Below the pieces are notes generated by a model, which was given only the letters and a program-made list of their open reading frames with translations, had not been told where the DNA came from and ran no database searches. Position numbers and translations under genes: made by a program. From contig OX388305.1 in NCBI GenBank assembly GCA_947579605.1, positions 19,357,542 to 19,421,541 on the forward strand: 64,000 nt of DNA. Direction: 5' to 3'. The stretch is from Athripsodes cinereus. Its lineage: Eukaryota > Arthropoda > Insecta > Trichoptera > Leptoceridae. The number at the start of each line of letters is the position of its first letter. Position 1 is the first letter of the stretch. Of the stretch, positions 52,576 to 62,445 are shown piece after piece.

Positions 52576-54137
52576 CTATACCTCTTTCCGCTCAACACAA
52601 AAATATCCAGATTCTGGAATAATGAATTGTAAACGGAGCAAGTAGGTACCTACGCCATGTATGCTCTAGACACGCTTCATTGGGGGTCAGCCTGATCTGA
52701 TTTTTTTCTCTGTTTTTATTTTCATATATATTTTGTTAACTCTTGTGTGTCTCTATGAAATATTTTGTATAACACGTTGTTTTGTATTTACTGTTGCATT
52801 ACGATGATGCGCAAAAAAATATTTATTTAGAAAGATATTGATTTAACGGTGAACTTTTCCTACAAGAAATTTACCTTAGTAATTAACCTTTTGAAGACAA
52901 TGATATTCTGTTGCTTTTCATATTTAAATAAATTATAAATATTCAAGACAGCCATTATTTTTTTGTGATTCAATTATTATTGAAATTTATTAAGATTAAA
53001 CTACCTGACTGAAAGGGGTAAGTGGGTGAAGAGTAGAATTTAATTAAAAACAGAATACTTATTAGATTTTAAAACAGGCTTTGGAATAATTTTACAAAAT
53101 GATTTTTTAAAAGCTGTAAAGATTTCCCTTACTTTATTTTTACAAACATTTTTTTACTTGTAAAAACTAATTTATGTCTCTAATTGTTTTTAGTTTTAAT
53201 GAATATAAACAAGAATCACTTAGGTACTGGTCTTATAGAAATAATATGATTTTTTTATTTACTTATAAAATTTTATAGATACAATTTTTGGATTTTACTC
53301 ACAACTCAACATAACAAATGAAGTTTAACAAAAAACATGGAAGGAGCAAAGTTATTTTTTCTTATTATTTACGAAAAAATGTGTTAGTATTATTTGATCT
53401 ACATCACCACACGTTTTTTGAGTTTTAGTAGGTAGCTTGTAAATGTTAGTTAAACGCGATAATAAAATATTGATTAGCTCAAAATATAGAAATTGATTTT
53501 TACTTTCCAGAGACTTTTCCAAAATAAACACCATTTGTTGATTTTTTCTTTTTATTTTGGTCTTTCCATATTTTTTCCCAAGAGGAATTTTGTGAGTCAA
53601 AGGTAGGTAGAAACAAAAGAAAAAATCTTTTTTCCTTTAAAAATAATATTTTTTTATGTTTTCACAAAGCTATACAGATTCATTCAGTTCCCTTACATCA
53701 AATCAATCTTCCTTTGCTAAAAATATCTAATTAATTTCTTTACGGATTTCTCTACCTACTGCTGATTACCAAATCAATCAAATTGTCTGAACAATGAATG
53801 AATACAAAGAATTTCACGTTGATATATTAATTCCACGATAGATAAATGAATGAATAAAATATAAACAATAAAAATATAAAAAAATATGCTAAAATAAAAT
53901 AAAAACGACGAAAATGTCACATTTAATTTTATTTCTTTCCTAAGTATTTATACCAGACAATGCACAATAAGTAGGTATTTGTAAAAATAACAATCTATCA
54001 TCATGAGAATATCCCGATGTCAATATTGGAGTGACCAATATACTAGATTTTTATAAAAAAATGATCTAAGGTGTGTGTTCACATTGTGATAGGACATTTT
54101 TCACATATTTGATATTTACACAAAACACTGTTTACTT
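52576..54137. other. No recognisable feature
   Basis: AT-rich, no supported gene. The ORF 53352-53600 is lysine-rich and unassigned. Confidence 0.5.
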
Positions 54138-54266
54138 TTTACTATTGATTTTATTACTCGAGCATTTAAATCAATATTGCTTGACATTTTCAAGAGCACA
54201 TGTCAAGCTTCTCTTGAAAATGTCAAGCTATTTTGACGAAAGTGTTCGAGGAGTAAAATCAATAGT
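54138..54266. mobile_element. Nested foldback element
   Basis: The outer arms ACTATTGATTTTATTACTCG and CGAGGAGTAAAATCAATAGT, and the inner arms TTGACATTTTCAAGAG and CTCTTGAAAATGTCAAG, are two concentric inverted repeats around AAGCTTGACATG-type text. It abuts the RTE insertion. Confidence 0.75.
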
Positions 54267-54274
54267 TAAATGTT

Positions 54275-54648
54275 CTTCTTCTTCATGTGTCTTGCCGGGT
54301 CCCCCGACGTTGACGACCATTTGAGAGAAAGCTTCCCTGCCTGGGCGGCGCGAAACAGCTCCTCCACGGTTCTGACACCGGTCCACTGCCGAATGTTTCG
54401 AAGCCAGGAGAGCTGTCTTCTGCCAACCCCTCTGCGGCCCTCGATCTTCCCCTTCATGACGAGCTGGAGTATAGGGTATTTGTTACCTCTCATTACATGG
54501 CCAAAATATGATATTTTACGGAGTTTAACAGTGGTGAACAGTTCTCTATTTACATTGGCTCTACGTAAAACATCAATGTTTGTTAGCATATCGGTCCAGG
54601 ATATTCTTAGCATTCTACGGTGGATTCACATTTCAAACGCTTCAAGGC
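54275..54648 (-). mobile_element. RTE-like retrotransposon 3' fragment with 9-bp duplication
   Basis: The minus-strand frame reads LRISWTDMLTNIDVLRRANV, KLRKISYFGHVMRGNKYPIL, MKGKIEGRRGVGRRQLSW and VEELFRAAQAG, with a GAAGAAGAAC tail. It is flanked by TTAAATGTT (54266-54274 and 54649-54657). It belongs to the same family as 33439-33663. The frame is open over 100 codons but lacks the catalytic core. Confidence 0.85.
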
Positions 54649-54762
54649 TTAAATGTTAACAGGATTTTTTTTTAATATCTAGTAGATATGTTAACTTTAT
54701 TTAAATATAAAATATATTTACTTTATTTTATTGCATTAGGGTCATACAGTTTGTATCACAAT

Positions 54763-55234
54763 ATATTATTATAAAAACGATACAATATCTAACAACATTT
54801 GAACCAATTAAGACTCTACAAATTACCAATACGAGTAGATACTAGTACAAAACATCAAATACAAACAAGCTTCAAAACATAAGCAGATTAGAAACATGGT
54901 TTAGATTTAAAATAATAAAAACATAAGAACAAAACAATTCTTAAAAATGAGTGAATATATGTAAAATCAATCAAGTATTAAAATTATCAACATCAATAAT
55001 ATTATTATAAAAACGATACAATATCTAACAACATTTGAACCAATTAAGACTCTACAAATTACCAATACGAGTAGATACTAGTACAAAACATCAAATACAA
55101 ACAAGCTTCAAAACATAAGCAGATTAGAAACATGGTTGAGATTTAAAATAATAAAAACATAAGAACAAAACAATTCTTGAAATTGAGTGAATATATGTAA
55201 AATCAATCAAGTATTAAAATTATCATTATCAATA
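54763..55234. repeat. 236-bp tandem duplication
   Basis: The block from ATTATTATAAAAACGATACA through AGTATTAAAATTATCA.CATC occurs twice with a period of 236 bases and only a handful of differences (for example CATGGTTTAG versus CATGGTTGAG). It is non-coding. Its low divergence implies a recent duplication or an assembly artefact. Confidence 0.9.
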
Positions 55235-55311
55235 AAAGAAAAAAATATGTGTAACTTTTAATATAACATTCAGGTATTCATTCGCAAATTAAAAATAAGA
55301 TCATTGGCGTA

Positions 55312-56600
55312 CACTAAGGCTGATTGATAAGTCAGGTAAAACTGGATAAAGCGATGATGCTAGTATGCAAGTTAAAACATGTTTGGAGAGGTACTTGCTT
55401 TGAAGGAGCATACACGAAATTTCATACTGAAATTTGAATTTGTATTTTTTTTTCAGTCGTTTTGACCGGACAAGTCGTTTTATTGCTGTTAAAATGGAAA
55501 AAAGTGAATTTAGAATGGTGATAAAACATTACTTTTTACGCAATAAAACTATCACAGACTCAAAGAAATATTTTGATAAATATTATGGCGAATCTTCTCC
55601 GTCACTTAAGATGATTCACAAGTGGTTTACTAAATTTCGTTATGGTAGAACGAGCACGGAAGACGCTTCTCGATCAGGATGTCCAATTGAGGTAACCACT
55701 CCAAAAATGCTCATGAAAATCCACGATATTGTATTGGGAGATCGATGAATGAAGTTGAAAGGGGTAGGCAACACTTTATACATCTCATGTGAACGAGTTT
55801 TCAAAAAGTTTCATGAAAAATTGCGTATTAGAAAGTTTTCAGCAAAATGGCTGCCGCGTTTGTTGAAAATTGACCAAGAATGTGAAAGAGTAATTTTTTT
55901 CTCAGGCTTATTTTCGGCTGGTTGAACGAAATCCAGATAAGTTTTTACACCGTTTCATCACTGTAGATAAAACAAGAATTCATTTTTACACACCAAAAAC
56001 AAAATAATAACCAATAAGTGGGTGGAAGCTGGTGGAAGTGCTCCGAAGAAGGTCAAGTTGGTTCAGCTGGCGAAGCTATGGTTAAGGTTTTCTGGGACGC
56101 ACAAGGTACAGTCTTATTTGATTTCCTCTTCAAAGAAAAAAATATTAATGGAGAGTAAAACTCTACCCTATTGGTCCAGTTGAATCAAGAAACCAAAGCA
56201 AAACAGCCTCATCTTGCCAAGAAGAAAATCCTGTTTCATTACGATAATGCTTCTGCTCATTCTTCCGCCATTGTAACGGCCAAGCTGGTGGAGTCACGCT
56301 ACAAAATGCTTCCCCATCCACTATATTTTCCTGACCTGGTTTTCAGTGATTCCTACCTTTAACCAAACATGAAAAAATGGCTTGGGGGAAGAAGATTTGT
56401 AACTCTCTTTGTATCTCCGAAACTATGGCGTATTTTCAGGGCCTTGGAAAAGATAACAACAAAGAGTGGATCAAAAAACTCCAGCATCGTCTAACCAAGT
56501 GTATAGCTCTAAAAGAAGATAAAGTTGAAAAATAAATATCATCCATTCGAAAAAAGTAACTCTTTGTTTCATTTTTACCGGACTTATCAATCCGCCCTCG
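55312..56600 (+). mobile_element. Complete mariner transposon, inactive
   Basis: It is 1289 bases long, the normal size for mariner, and flanked by TA (55310-55311 and 56601-56602). The ends share GATTGATAAGTC.GGTAAAA in inverted orientation (CACTAAGGCTGATTG.. and CGAGGGCGGATTG..). The outermost left bases have diverged. It contains one broken transposase gene. Confidence 0.95.
55494..56535 (+). pseudogene. Mariner transposase pseudogene
   Basis: The ATG at 55494 begins MEKSEFRMVIKHYFLRNKTI. The helix-turn-helix region continues (SSPSLKMIHKWFTKFRYG, TSTEDASRSGCPIEVTTP) to a stop after IVLGDR at 55746. Later pieces are MKLKGVG, ISCERVFKKFHEKL, AKWLPRLLKIDQECER, RFITVDKTRIHFYTPKTK (first catalytic Asp kept, but the following Glu is Lys), QPHLAKKKILFHYDNASAHS (second Asp) and PDLVFSDSYL (third Asp). 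The last two Asp residues are 34 residues apart, the mariner D34D signature. Several stops and frameshifts prevent expression. Confidence 0.95.
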
Positions 56601-56602
56601 TA

Positions 56603-57264
56603 CATTAAAAACGTAACTGAATATTTTATTTGTGACGTCTGTCTTTTACAAAACTCTCATTAATTTACGAAAAAGAGAAATTCGTGGAAAAAACCTTTTC
56701 TATTTCGAAGATTTTACGGAAAATACAAAATTCCCATACAAAATACTACTGTAATCATATAAGAGTAAATTTATTAATGTTATATTGTATTTCAAAGTGT
56801 AGTCCCTATATGTTTGGTATTGTATAGCTATTAGTATTGTTTGTCACAGTTTGCTTAAATTATATTTAATTAAGTATTCCTCACTATTAATCCTCTTTGT
56901 TTCTGTGACGAGATAATTAAAAAAAATTTCCTAACAGGATTTTTAGTAGGTACCTATTATTCAATGCTATTTCGATGTTTTTCATATTTGTAGCCGATGC
57001 GTTATTCCTTGGATAGCAATTCAAGGTTTGACTTTATTCGCTTATCGTGAACTTAATGAAGTTTTATACAAATATGTAGAATACTTCATTGTTTTTGTCT
57101 AATAGAAATATTGAATACTATATGTTTAGCACTCGATAAATAAAATAATATTTAATACGAGAACTTCTGTTAGCATAATATGCTTGTATTGTGAAGTCGG
57201 AATATTACTGTATAGAAGAAAAAAACATGAGCATGGTGCGAGGTTTCATTTGTACTAAAATTTA
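56603..57264. other. No recognisable feature
   Basis: AT-rich, no supported feature. Confidence 0.5.
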
Positions 57265-57425
57265 TGATGGTAGTGTGTTGGGCTATCAGAGGTTATAAGG
57301 TTCCATTGCCACCCTACTTCGCATTTCAGGATACAAACTTTAAGCTTACTGTTAGATTATTTGTAAGTATCATTGGGTATATGACAAATCCAAGTTCATA
57401 ATTCACAGGTATCTTAACGTAAAGA
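57265..57425 (+). mobile_element. SINE family 2, diverged copy
   Basis: A tRNA-like head TGGTAGTGTGTTGGGCTATC and GGTTCCATTGCCACC is followed by ACAAACTTTAAGCTTACTGT and CATTGGGTATATGACAAATC, parallel to the body of the copy at 40085-40268. Confidence 0.55.
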
Positions 57426-57856
57426 TAACATATTATATTTTTATTTATACAGTTTTTTTACTCCAATCATGGTCGCATTTAGCCATAAGTGAAAAAAAAT
57501 TCGTATTTACGATTTTTAAATGCTTTTATTTAAATTCATTGTTAAGCTACATACATAGATATACTATGTAGATACATTGCACTTACAAAAATAATGTTTC
57601 TATGTGAAAAATATTTAGTGCACAATGCGTCGGGACGCGCCAAAGCGGCGACTAAAATATTAACGTTAAAGCTTGTAAAAATAGTAATAACTAAATGCGT
57701 TCATAATGTAATATATATAGCTTTGATTTGTGTAGGTATTTACTTGTTGACCTGAAAAATGTAGACGTTTCAATTCCATGAAGTGTCATTTTTATATTAT
57801 TTTGTTTTTGGTTGTGTGATTCACTGATAGTCACGTTTCTATTTTTGTGTGATAGT
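57426..57856. other. No recognisable feature
   Basis: AT-rich, no supported feature. Confidence 0.5.
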
Positions 57857-58189
57857 TTAGGTAAAAACAACTAATTCACGCTCGTATATTAAAGCACTAC
57901 CTATCTCAAAAAACCCTTTTTTTGTGAGATCGCGTTGGTCAAAAGCTGAAATAGTCCCAGTAGAATATGCTTTCATTTTATTAATAATAATATCTTCAAT
58001 AGACTCTGCAATTAGGCAAGCAGATGAAAAATGTATATACAATAGTAAGTTGGAAAAAGGATTGCCCACATTTGTGAAAAAGGACTCACTATCTGGGTCA
58101 TGATCACGAAGAGCATTAACAAAGAGATGGAGGGATAGATAGCCATCAGTCTCACAAGAACAGGAAATAACTTCCAAAGCAACAGATCA
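57857..58189 (-). CDS. Unrecognised open reading frame, possible exon
   Basis: A minus-strand frame is open for about 110 codons, from a TGA at about 58187-58189 to the stop at 57857. It includes LEVISCSCETDGYLSLHLFV, NALRDHDPDSESFFTNVG and CLIAESIEDIIINKMKAY, ending GSALIYERELVVFT. Composition is balanced and not low-complexity, unlike most spurious frames here. A splice-acceptor-like TCTTACAG lies just upstream (58199-58206 in plus coordinates), but using it would include the TGA, so a terminal exon would need another acceptor. No domain was recognised. It could be a host last exon or transposon debris. Confidence 0.3.
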
Positions 58190-59261
58190 ATGATCAACTG
58201 TAAGAGTTTTATTTATATAACAATATGGTATGTTGTTTACCGTGCATACTACATATATAACGTTATTATGTGCAATAATCAAGAATATAGCGAGTTTCAC
58301 AAATTTTAAGATTCAGAAGGCCCACGGCGTGCCTAGTAGCCGGATGTGAGATTGTACTCGCTCTGTTTTTGAATTTGGAAATAAATAAATTCAATTTATA
58401 GAATAAATACAACTTAAATTTTATTTATATGTGATAACATACTATTTTTTTATACCCATGAATATTTTTGCATATTAAGTTTTGGCTTATATTTATTAAT
58501 AAAGCTATTTCATTAATTATTTGAATAATTTTCTCTGCGCCTACTAAAAATTGTTGCCTGAAACCGCTAGAGCTAAATCTAATTTGTACCTTAGGTAAGA
58601 ACGGCTGTTAAGTGTTAGTATAGTGATTGTATAACATGATAATATATGACATAACAGATTCTTTGAATTTCGGAAGACAGTTACCTACGGTGGCATATAG
58701 CAATTTGTATCAATACGAGGAGTATAGTTTACATTTTTATGCTCTTACTATTACCCTACGCAAGCATCAAAGGCTCTCATAAAAGCTTATTACCTACACA
58801 CTTAACTGAGTGTATTACACTCAATGCCGTCAGCGTAATCAGATCTTTTTTACTGCCTACATTTTGAGTTCACTGTATTATGCCAGAATATATTAGAGAG
58901 TTAAATTTATTGGGTAATTTAAGGTATCTATCTAATTTAAAGAATAGGTACCTACCATTCTATCTTTGCAACAAAAAAAAATGTAATGAAATGAAGAAAC
59001 ATCTTCGATAAAGAAATTGAATTGATTAACCCAAACTGATTTTCAAACATGCCATTTTATAGATTTCTAAATCTGCCATCTATAAAAATAATAAGCGTTC
59101 AGTTTTCTGTATCTACACGATTTAGTAGGTACCTATACAAATACATAATTTTGATATTCAAGAACATATCGTACTTTCGCAATTTCACTAATTTATTTTC
59201 TGCATCATTTTGCAAACCTATTACGTAATAAAAAGGTAGAATTAAGTTTACAAATGTACAT
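58190..59261. other. No recognisable feature
   Basis: AT-rich, no supported gene. Confidence 0.5.
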
Positions 59262-59325
59262 CACCCACAAGTAGAGAACCCAGCGGACCAAGTGCTTGTA
59301 ATAAATATTCTCCGTGCCAATTTAA

Positions 59326-60411
59326 CCCTCCAATTCCTAACGTCACCTACAGGTGCCGCGTTTTCAAAAAAAATTAAAAATATGTGGAGTTTTATTATTA
59401 ATTTTATTTTGGTATTAGGTATATAATATTTGTACAGTGGTATTACAATCCAAATGTGTATATTTTTTTACGACTGGCAACACTAAACTTGATTTTTTTG
59501 TCATTTTTTGTCAGCTTTATTTTTATAGTCAGAAATATTTTTTATAAAACAGATTTATAAAGGATCAATTTAGTATTTACACAAATTTGTTATCATGATT
59601 TCGTTTAAATATTCGATTTATAGCTATTAAAAACTGCAATGTCACCTGTAGGTGACATTGGGCAATACAGGTAAATTATTGAACAAATTTAAGAACCATT
59701 TATTAGCATTGTATTAAATCTTGCTTTTTGTTAATTTTATTAGGCATTGTGTCCAAAAATGGTTGTTTTGTTAAGCTGAAAATGTATTTCGAATACTTGA
59801 AAAACACATTCTCAAATAACTTTGTTTCTGTTGCTTCAAGCCACATATCAATAGATAAATCAATGGTACCATATTATGGGCATCATGGGAGTAAGTAGCA
59901 CATAAAGGGAAAACCTATTAGATTTGGTTACAAGATATGGGCAGCGGCTACTCGTTTCGGGTATCTCGTCAATTTTGAGCCTTATCCCTGTAAAATTTAT
60001 ATAACATCAAATACATTTATGTGTAAAAAATCGTTTTCTTCAATTAAAAGTGTAATTTTGCCTAATAAAATATGTTTTAAAAATATTTAGTTATAGTAAT
60101 TATATACTACACTGCATAAATTTATGGGGTGTAGTACATAATTACAATAAACTTAATATTTTAAAAATGTTTCGTGCCTACCAGATTGTTAGCGCTAATA
60201 AAATCAAAAAAAATAATGTTTGTTTATGTTTTTGTTTAATTTGGTACCTACAGTGCCCAATGTCACCCACAGGTGACACCTCCTCCATAAAAAAAAAACT
60301 ACAAAAAATATATTTTTTTGTCGATCGTCCATTACTTTGGACTCCATATAGACCCCGTATACAAAATTTCATAAGAATATTATGATTAGGTAAGGCATGG
60401 GAATTGGAGGG
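59326..60411 (+). mobile_element. piggyBac deletion derivative
   Basis: Terminal CCCTCCAATTCC at 59326 is mirrored by GGAATTGGAGGG ending at 60411. TTAA flanks both sides (59322-59325 and 60412-60415), the strict piggyBac target. Subterminal palindromic words GTCACCTACAGGTG / GTCACCTGTAGGTGAC recur at 59342, 59641 and 60262. At 1086 bases it is much shorter than an autonomous element (about 2.4 kb), yet it keeps a transposase segment. Confidence 0.95.
59845..60000 (+). pseudogene. piggyBac transposase remnant
   Basis: The frame reads SHISIDKSMVPYYGHHGSK, stop, HIKGKPIRFGYKIWAAATRF then GYLVNFEPYP. This is the region around the first catalytic aspartate of piggyBac transposases (SIDE.MVP...G, KP.+.G.K.....). 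The Asp is present; the next residue is Lys instead of Glu. The rest of the transposase is deleted. Confidence 0.9.
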
Positions 60412-60574
60412 TTAATTTAAGATAAGATATTGAGGGTGGGTAGCATACCCCTTCCCCGGACTGAATATGTTAAATGTCTAGAAAACGTGATATTTTACGG
60501 TTATCTCTCTTTTACAGGACACTCGAAAACTAATAGAAAAGAGTGGGGAGGGGTCTATTTTTTCCAATTTGATC

Positions 60575-60860
60575 AAAATTAATTGAAAAAAGTCTGAGAG
60601 ATCGTGTTAGCAAGAGTGATATACGAAAGGAATGTAGAATGAAAGTTGGTGTAATTACAAGGATGAATGTGAATAAGTAAAGATGGTTTGGGCACGTGGA
60701 AAGAATGAATGAGGACAGAATGACCAAGAAGATATATTTGGCTGAGAAGAATGATGCTCGGAGACGTGGACGTCCGAGGATCAAATGGCAAGATCATTTA
60801 AACACGGACCGTCACGTGTTGAGCACATTGAACAGGAGAGCATGCATGAGTAATTGTATT
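60575..60860 (+). pseudogene. RTE-like retrotransposon C-terminal fragment
   Basis: The frame reads SLRDRVSKSDIRKECRMKVG, then a stop, WFGHVERMNEDRMTKKIYLA, EKNDARRRGRPRIKWQDH and NRRACMSN. The landmarks match 38560-38700 and 40349-40605. The reading is then interrupted by a ~130-base AT-rich segment (60861-61000). Confidence 0.75.
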
Positions 60861-61002
60861 TATTTATTTATTCTTTTTGCACGTCATCATTACATAACAG
60901 TGTTAACAAAATAATATGAAATTTTAAAAACTAGGACGATGTGCAGTGGCGATATTATCAATATAATGTGATTTTTTTCCGTCTAACCACATAACAGTGA
61001 CG

Positions 61003-61082
61003 GAAGCGAAAGATGTATTTGCATACATCCTTGCGGATAGAAGGAAGTGGCGCTCGATCCTTTCTGCCTACCCCGCGAGGGA
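61003..61082 (+). pseudogene. Last codons of the same RTE-like ORF
   Basis: EAKDVFAYILADRRKWRSIL then SAYPAREAA and TGA complete the family's C-terminus. The sequence ACATAACAGTG at 60892-60902 is repeated at 60989-60999, so the segment between the two coding pieces may be an insertion with an 11-base duplication. Confidence 0.65.
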
Positions 61083-61740
61083 AGCGGCGTGATGTATGTA
61101 TTAATTGAAAATGAATTGAAAAATTGTTGTGAAAATTTACATAAGTTAGTTACATTTTTAACGCTATGCGTTTCTGATTTTCAACTATATGACAATGTTT
61201 TTTTTTACGATGTGACAGTGAATCGGTGAGTATTTTTCAATATTATATTTCATCCAAGTAAAGTAGACGATTTTCCATAAATGAACTTTGGAAATTTGGA
61301 TGACTCTTCAAAAACTTCCTCTCTTGAATAAAAAAACGATCTTGATTGCTTTTGATAATGAAAAAATAATAATAACTAATTTATTAAAATGACATGAGAA
61401 ATTATCCCTGAGATTTTCCTATACAAATAATTTTATTTTTCTATTGTATTATAATTTTGCAAATCATGCATCTAAATGTGACACGTATTATGTAGGTCCT
61501 CCTAAAAATTCAAGCAGAAATTTAACTGTTCACATAATTTTTATGTTTGTCTTTATTTTTGTATTATTTTTATAATTATAGATATATATTATAATTTTAT
61601 TTAAACTGACTTTGCAAAACATTACAGCTTTCGTCCAATACGACATTACACAAGCTTTATCTTGAAAAGTGTAGAACGTTGGACATATTTGAGATTATGC
61701 AATAATTTAGATATATCTTAAAAAAAAGAGTTTATATGAT
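61083..61740. other. No recognisable feature
   Basis: AT-rich, no supported gene. Confidence 0.5.
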
Positions 61741-62182
61741 CTTATCTACTTTTACTGTCACTATTTTCAAAATGCAGGCTGGCAAATAAATACTGCCACT
61801 ATTGTTTATTTGTTTCGTTTTGATTTCTGGTATTTTGGGATTTTATATTTTTAGATTTACTTTGACTTTTTTCAGAAAATTTTAACTTTACCTTCTATCT
61901 CAAGACTAATGTGACTGAAGGACTGATTTCTAGTATTTTAGGATTCTTTGCTTTTATATTTATGTTTTTGTATTGTTTTAAGTATTGTTTTATCGTTGTT
62001 TTTAAATTAACTTGACTTTTTTAGAGAATTTTAACTTTTACTTTTTTTTTCTCAAGACTGAGACATTTCTGGTAAGAGTGGAATCTTCGCTGGTCTATAT
62101 GTTAAATGTATTAATTGTCAACATATTGTGTAACGACTGTTCGATTCTAAATATTGTAAAAATAAAATAAAAATAAAATAAA
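61741..62182 (+). repeat. Probable 3' untranslated end of a retroelement with (AAAAT)n tail
   Basis: Two imperfect direct repeats (TGATTTCTGGTATTTTGGGA at 61821, TGATTTCTAGTATTTTAGGA at 61924) each run to a TTTTAACTTT...CTCAAGACT segment. The block ends AAAATAAAATAAAAATAAAA, a simple-repeat tail as in CR1/L2-type elements. Confidence 0.4.
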
Positions 62183-62445
62183 ATACCACCAGGGCATATC
62201 CAGCAAGTGGGGTAGCCGTTAGACTAGCTGTATGTAATTAGGTTACATGCAAGTTGTCCTCCTCTTGCAAAAAGGAAAGAATGAGTTTCAGGATTTGTAG
62301 CAAACCTCATTGCTGAATTTAAGGTGCAAAATATTTTTACTTTTCCGAACATTTGCCTTCAAAGAACACTTGGAAACTTTCGCAAAAGATTGGCAAGCCA
62401 ATTCTTTCTATTAAAAACTCTTAAACGAGTAAATGACTTTCAAAT
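62183..62445 (-). repeat. Family A dispersed repeat, nearly complete
   Basis: Read as given: CACCAGGGCATATCCAGCAA, GTGGGGTAGCCGTTAGACTA, GTTACATGCAAGTTGTCCTC, GTAGCAAACCTCATTGCTGA and GAACACTTGGAAACTTTCGC. This is the complement of the family order. Confidence 0.75.

Larger units (their letters stand above)
59262..60545 (-). repeat. Family A copy split by piggyBac
   Basis: The minus-oriented copy begins at 59262 (CACCCACAAGTAGAGAACCC, AGCGGACCAAGTGCTTGTAA, TCTCCGTGCCAA) and resumes after the insertion at 60416 (TTAAGATAAGATATTGAGGG, TGGGTAGCATACC). It ends with ACAGGACACTCGAAAACTAA at about 60520. The two halves join at the TTAA site. Confidence 0.75.
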
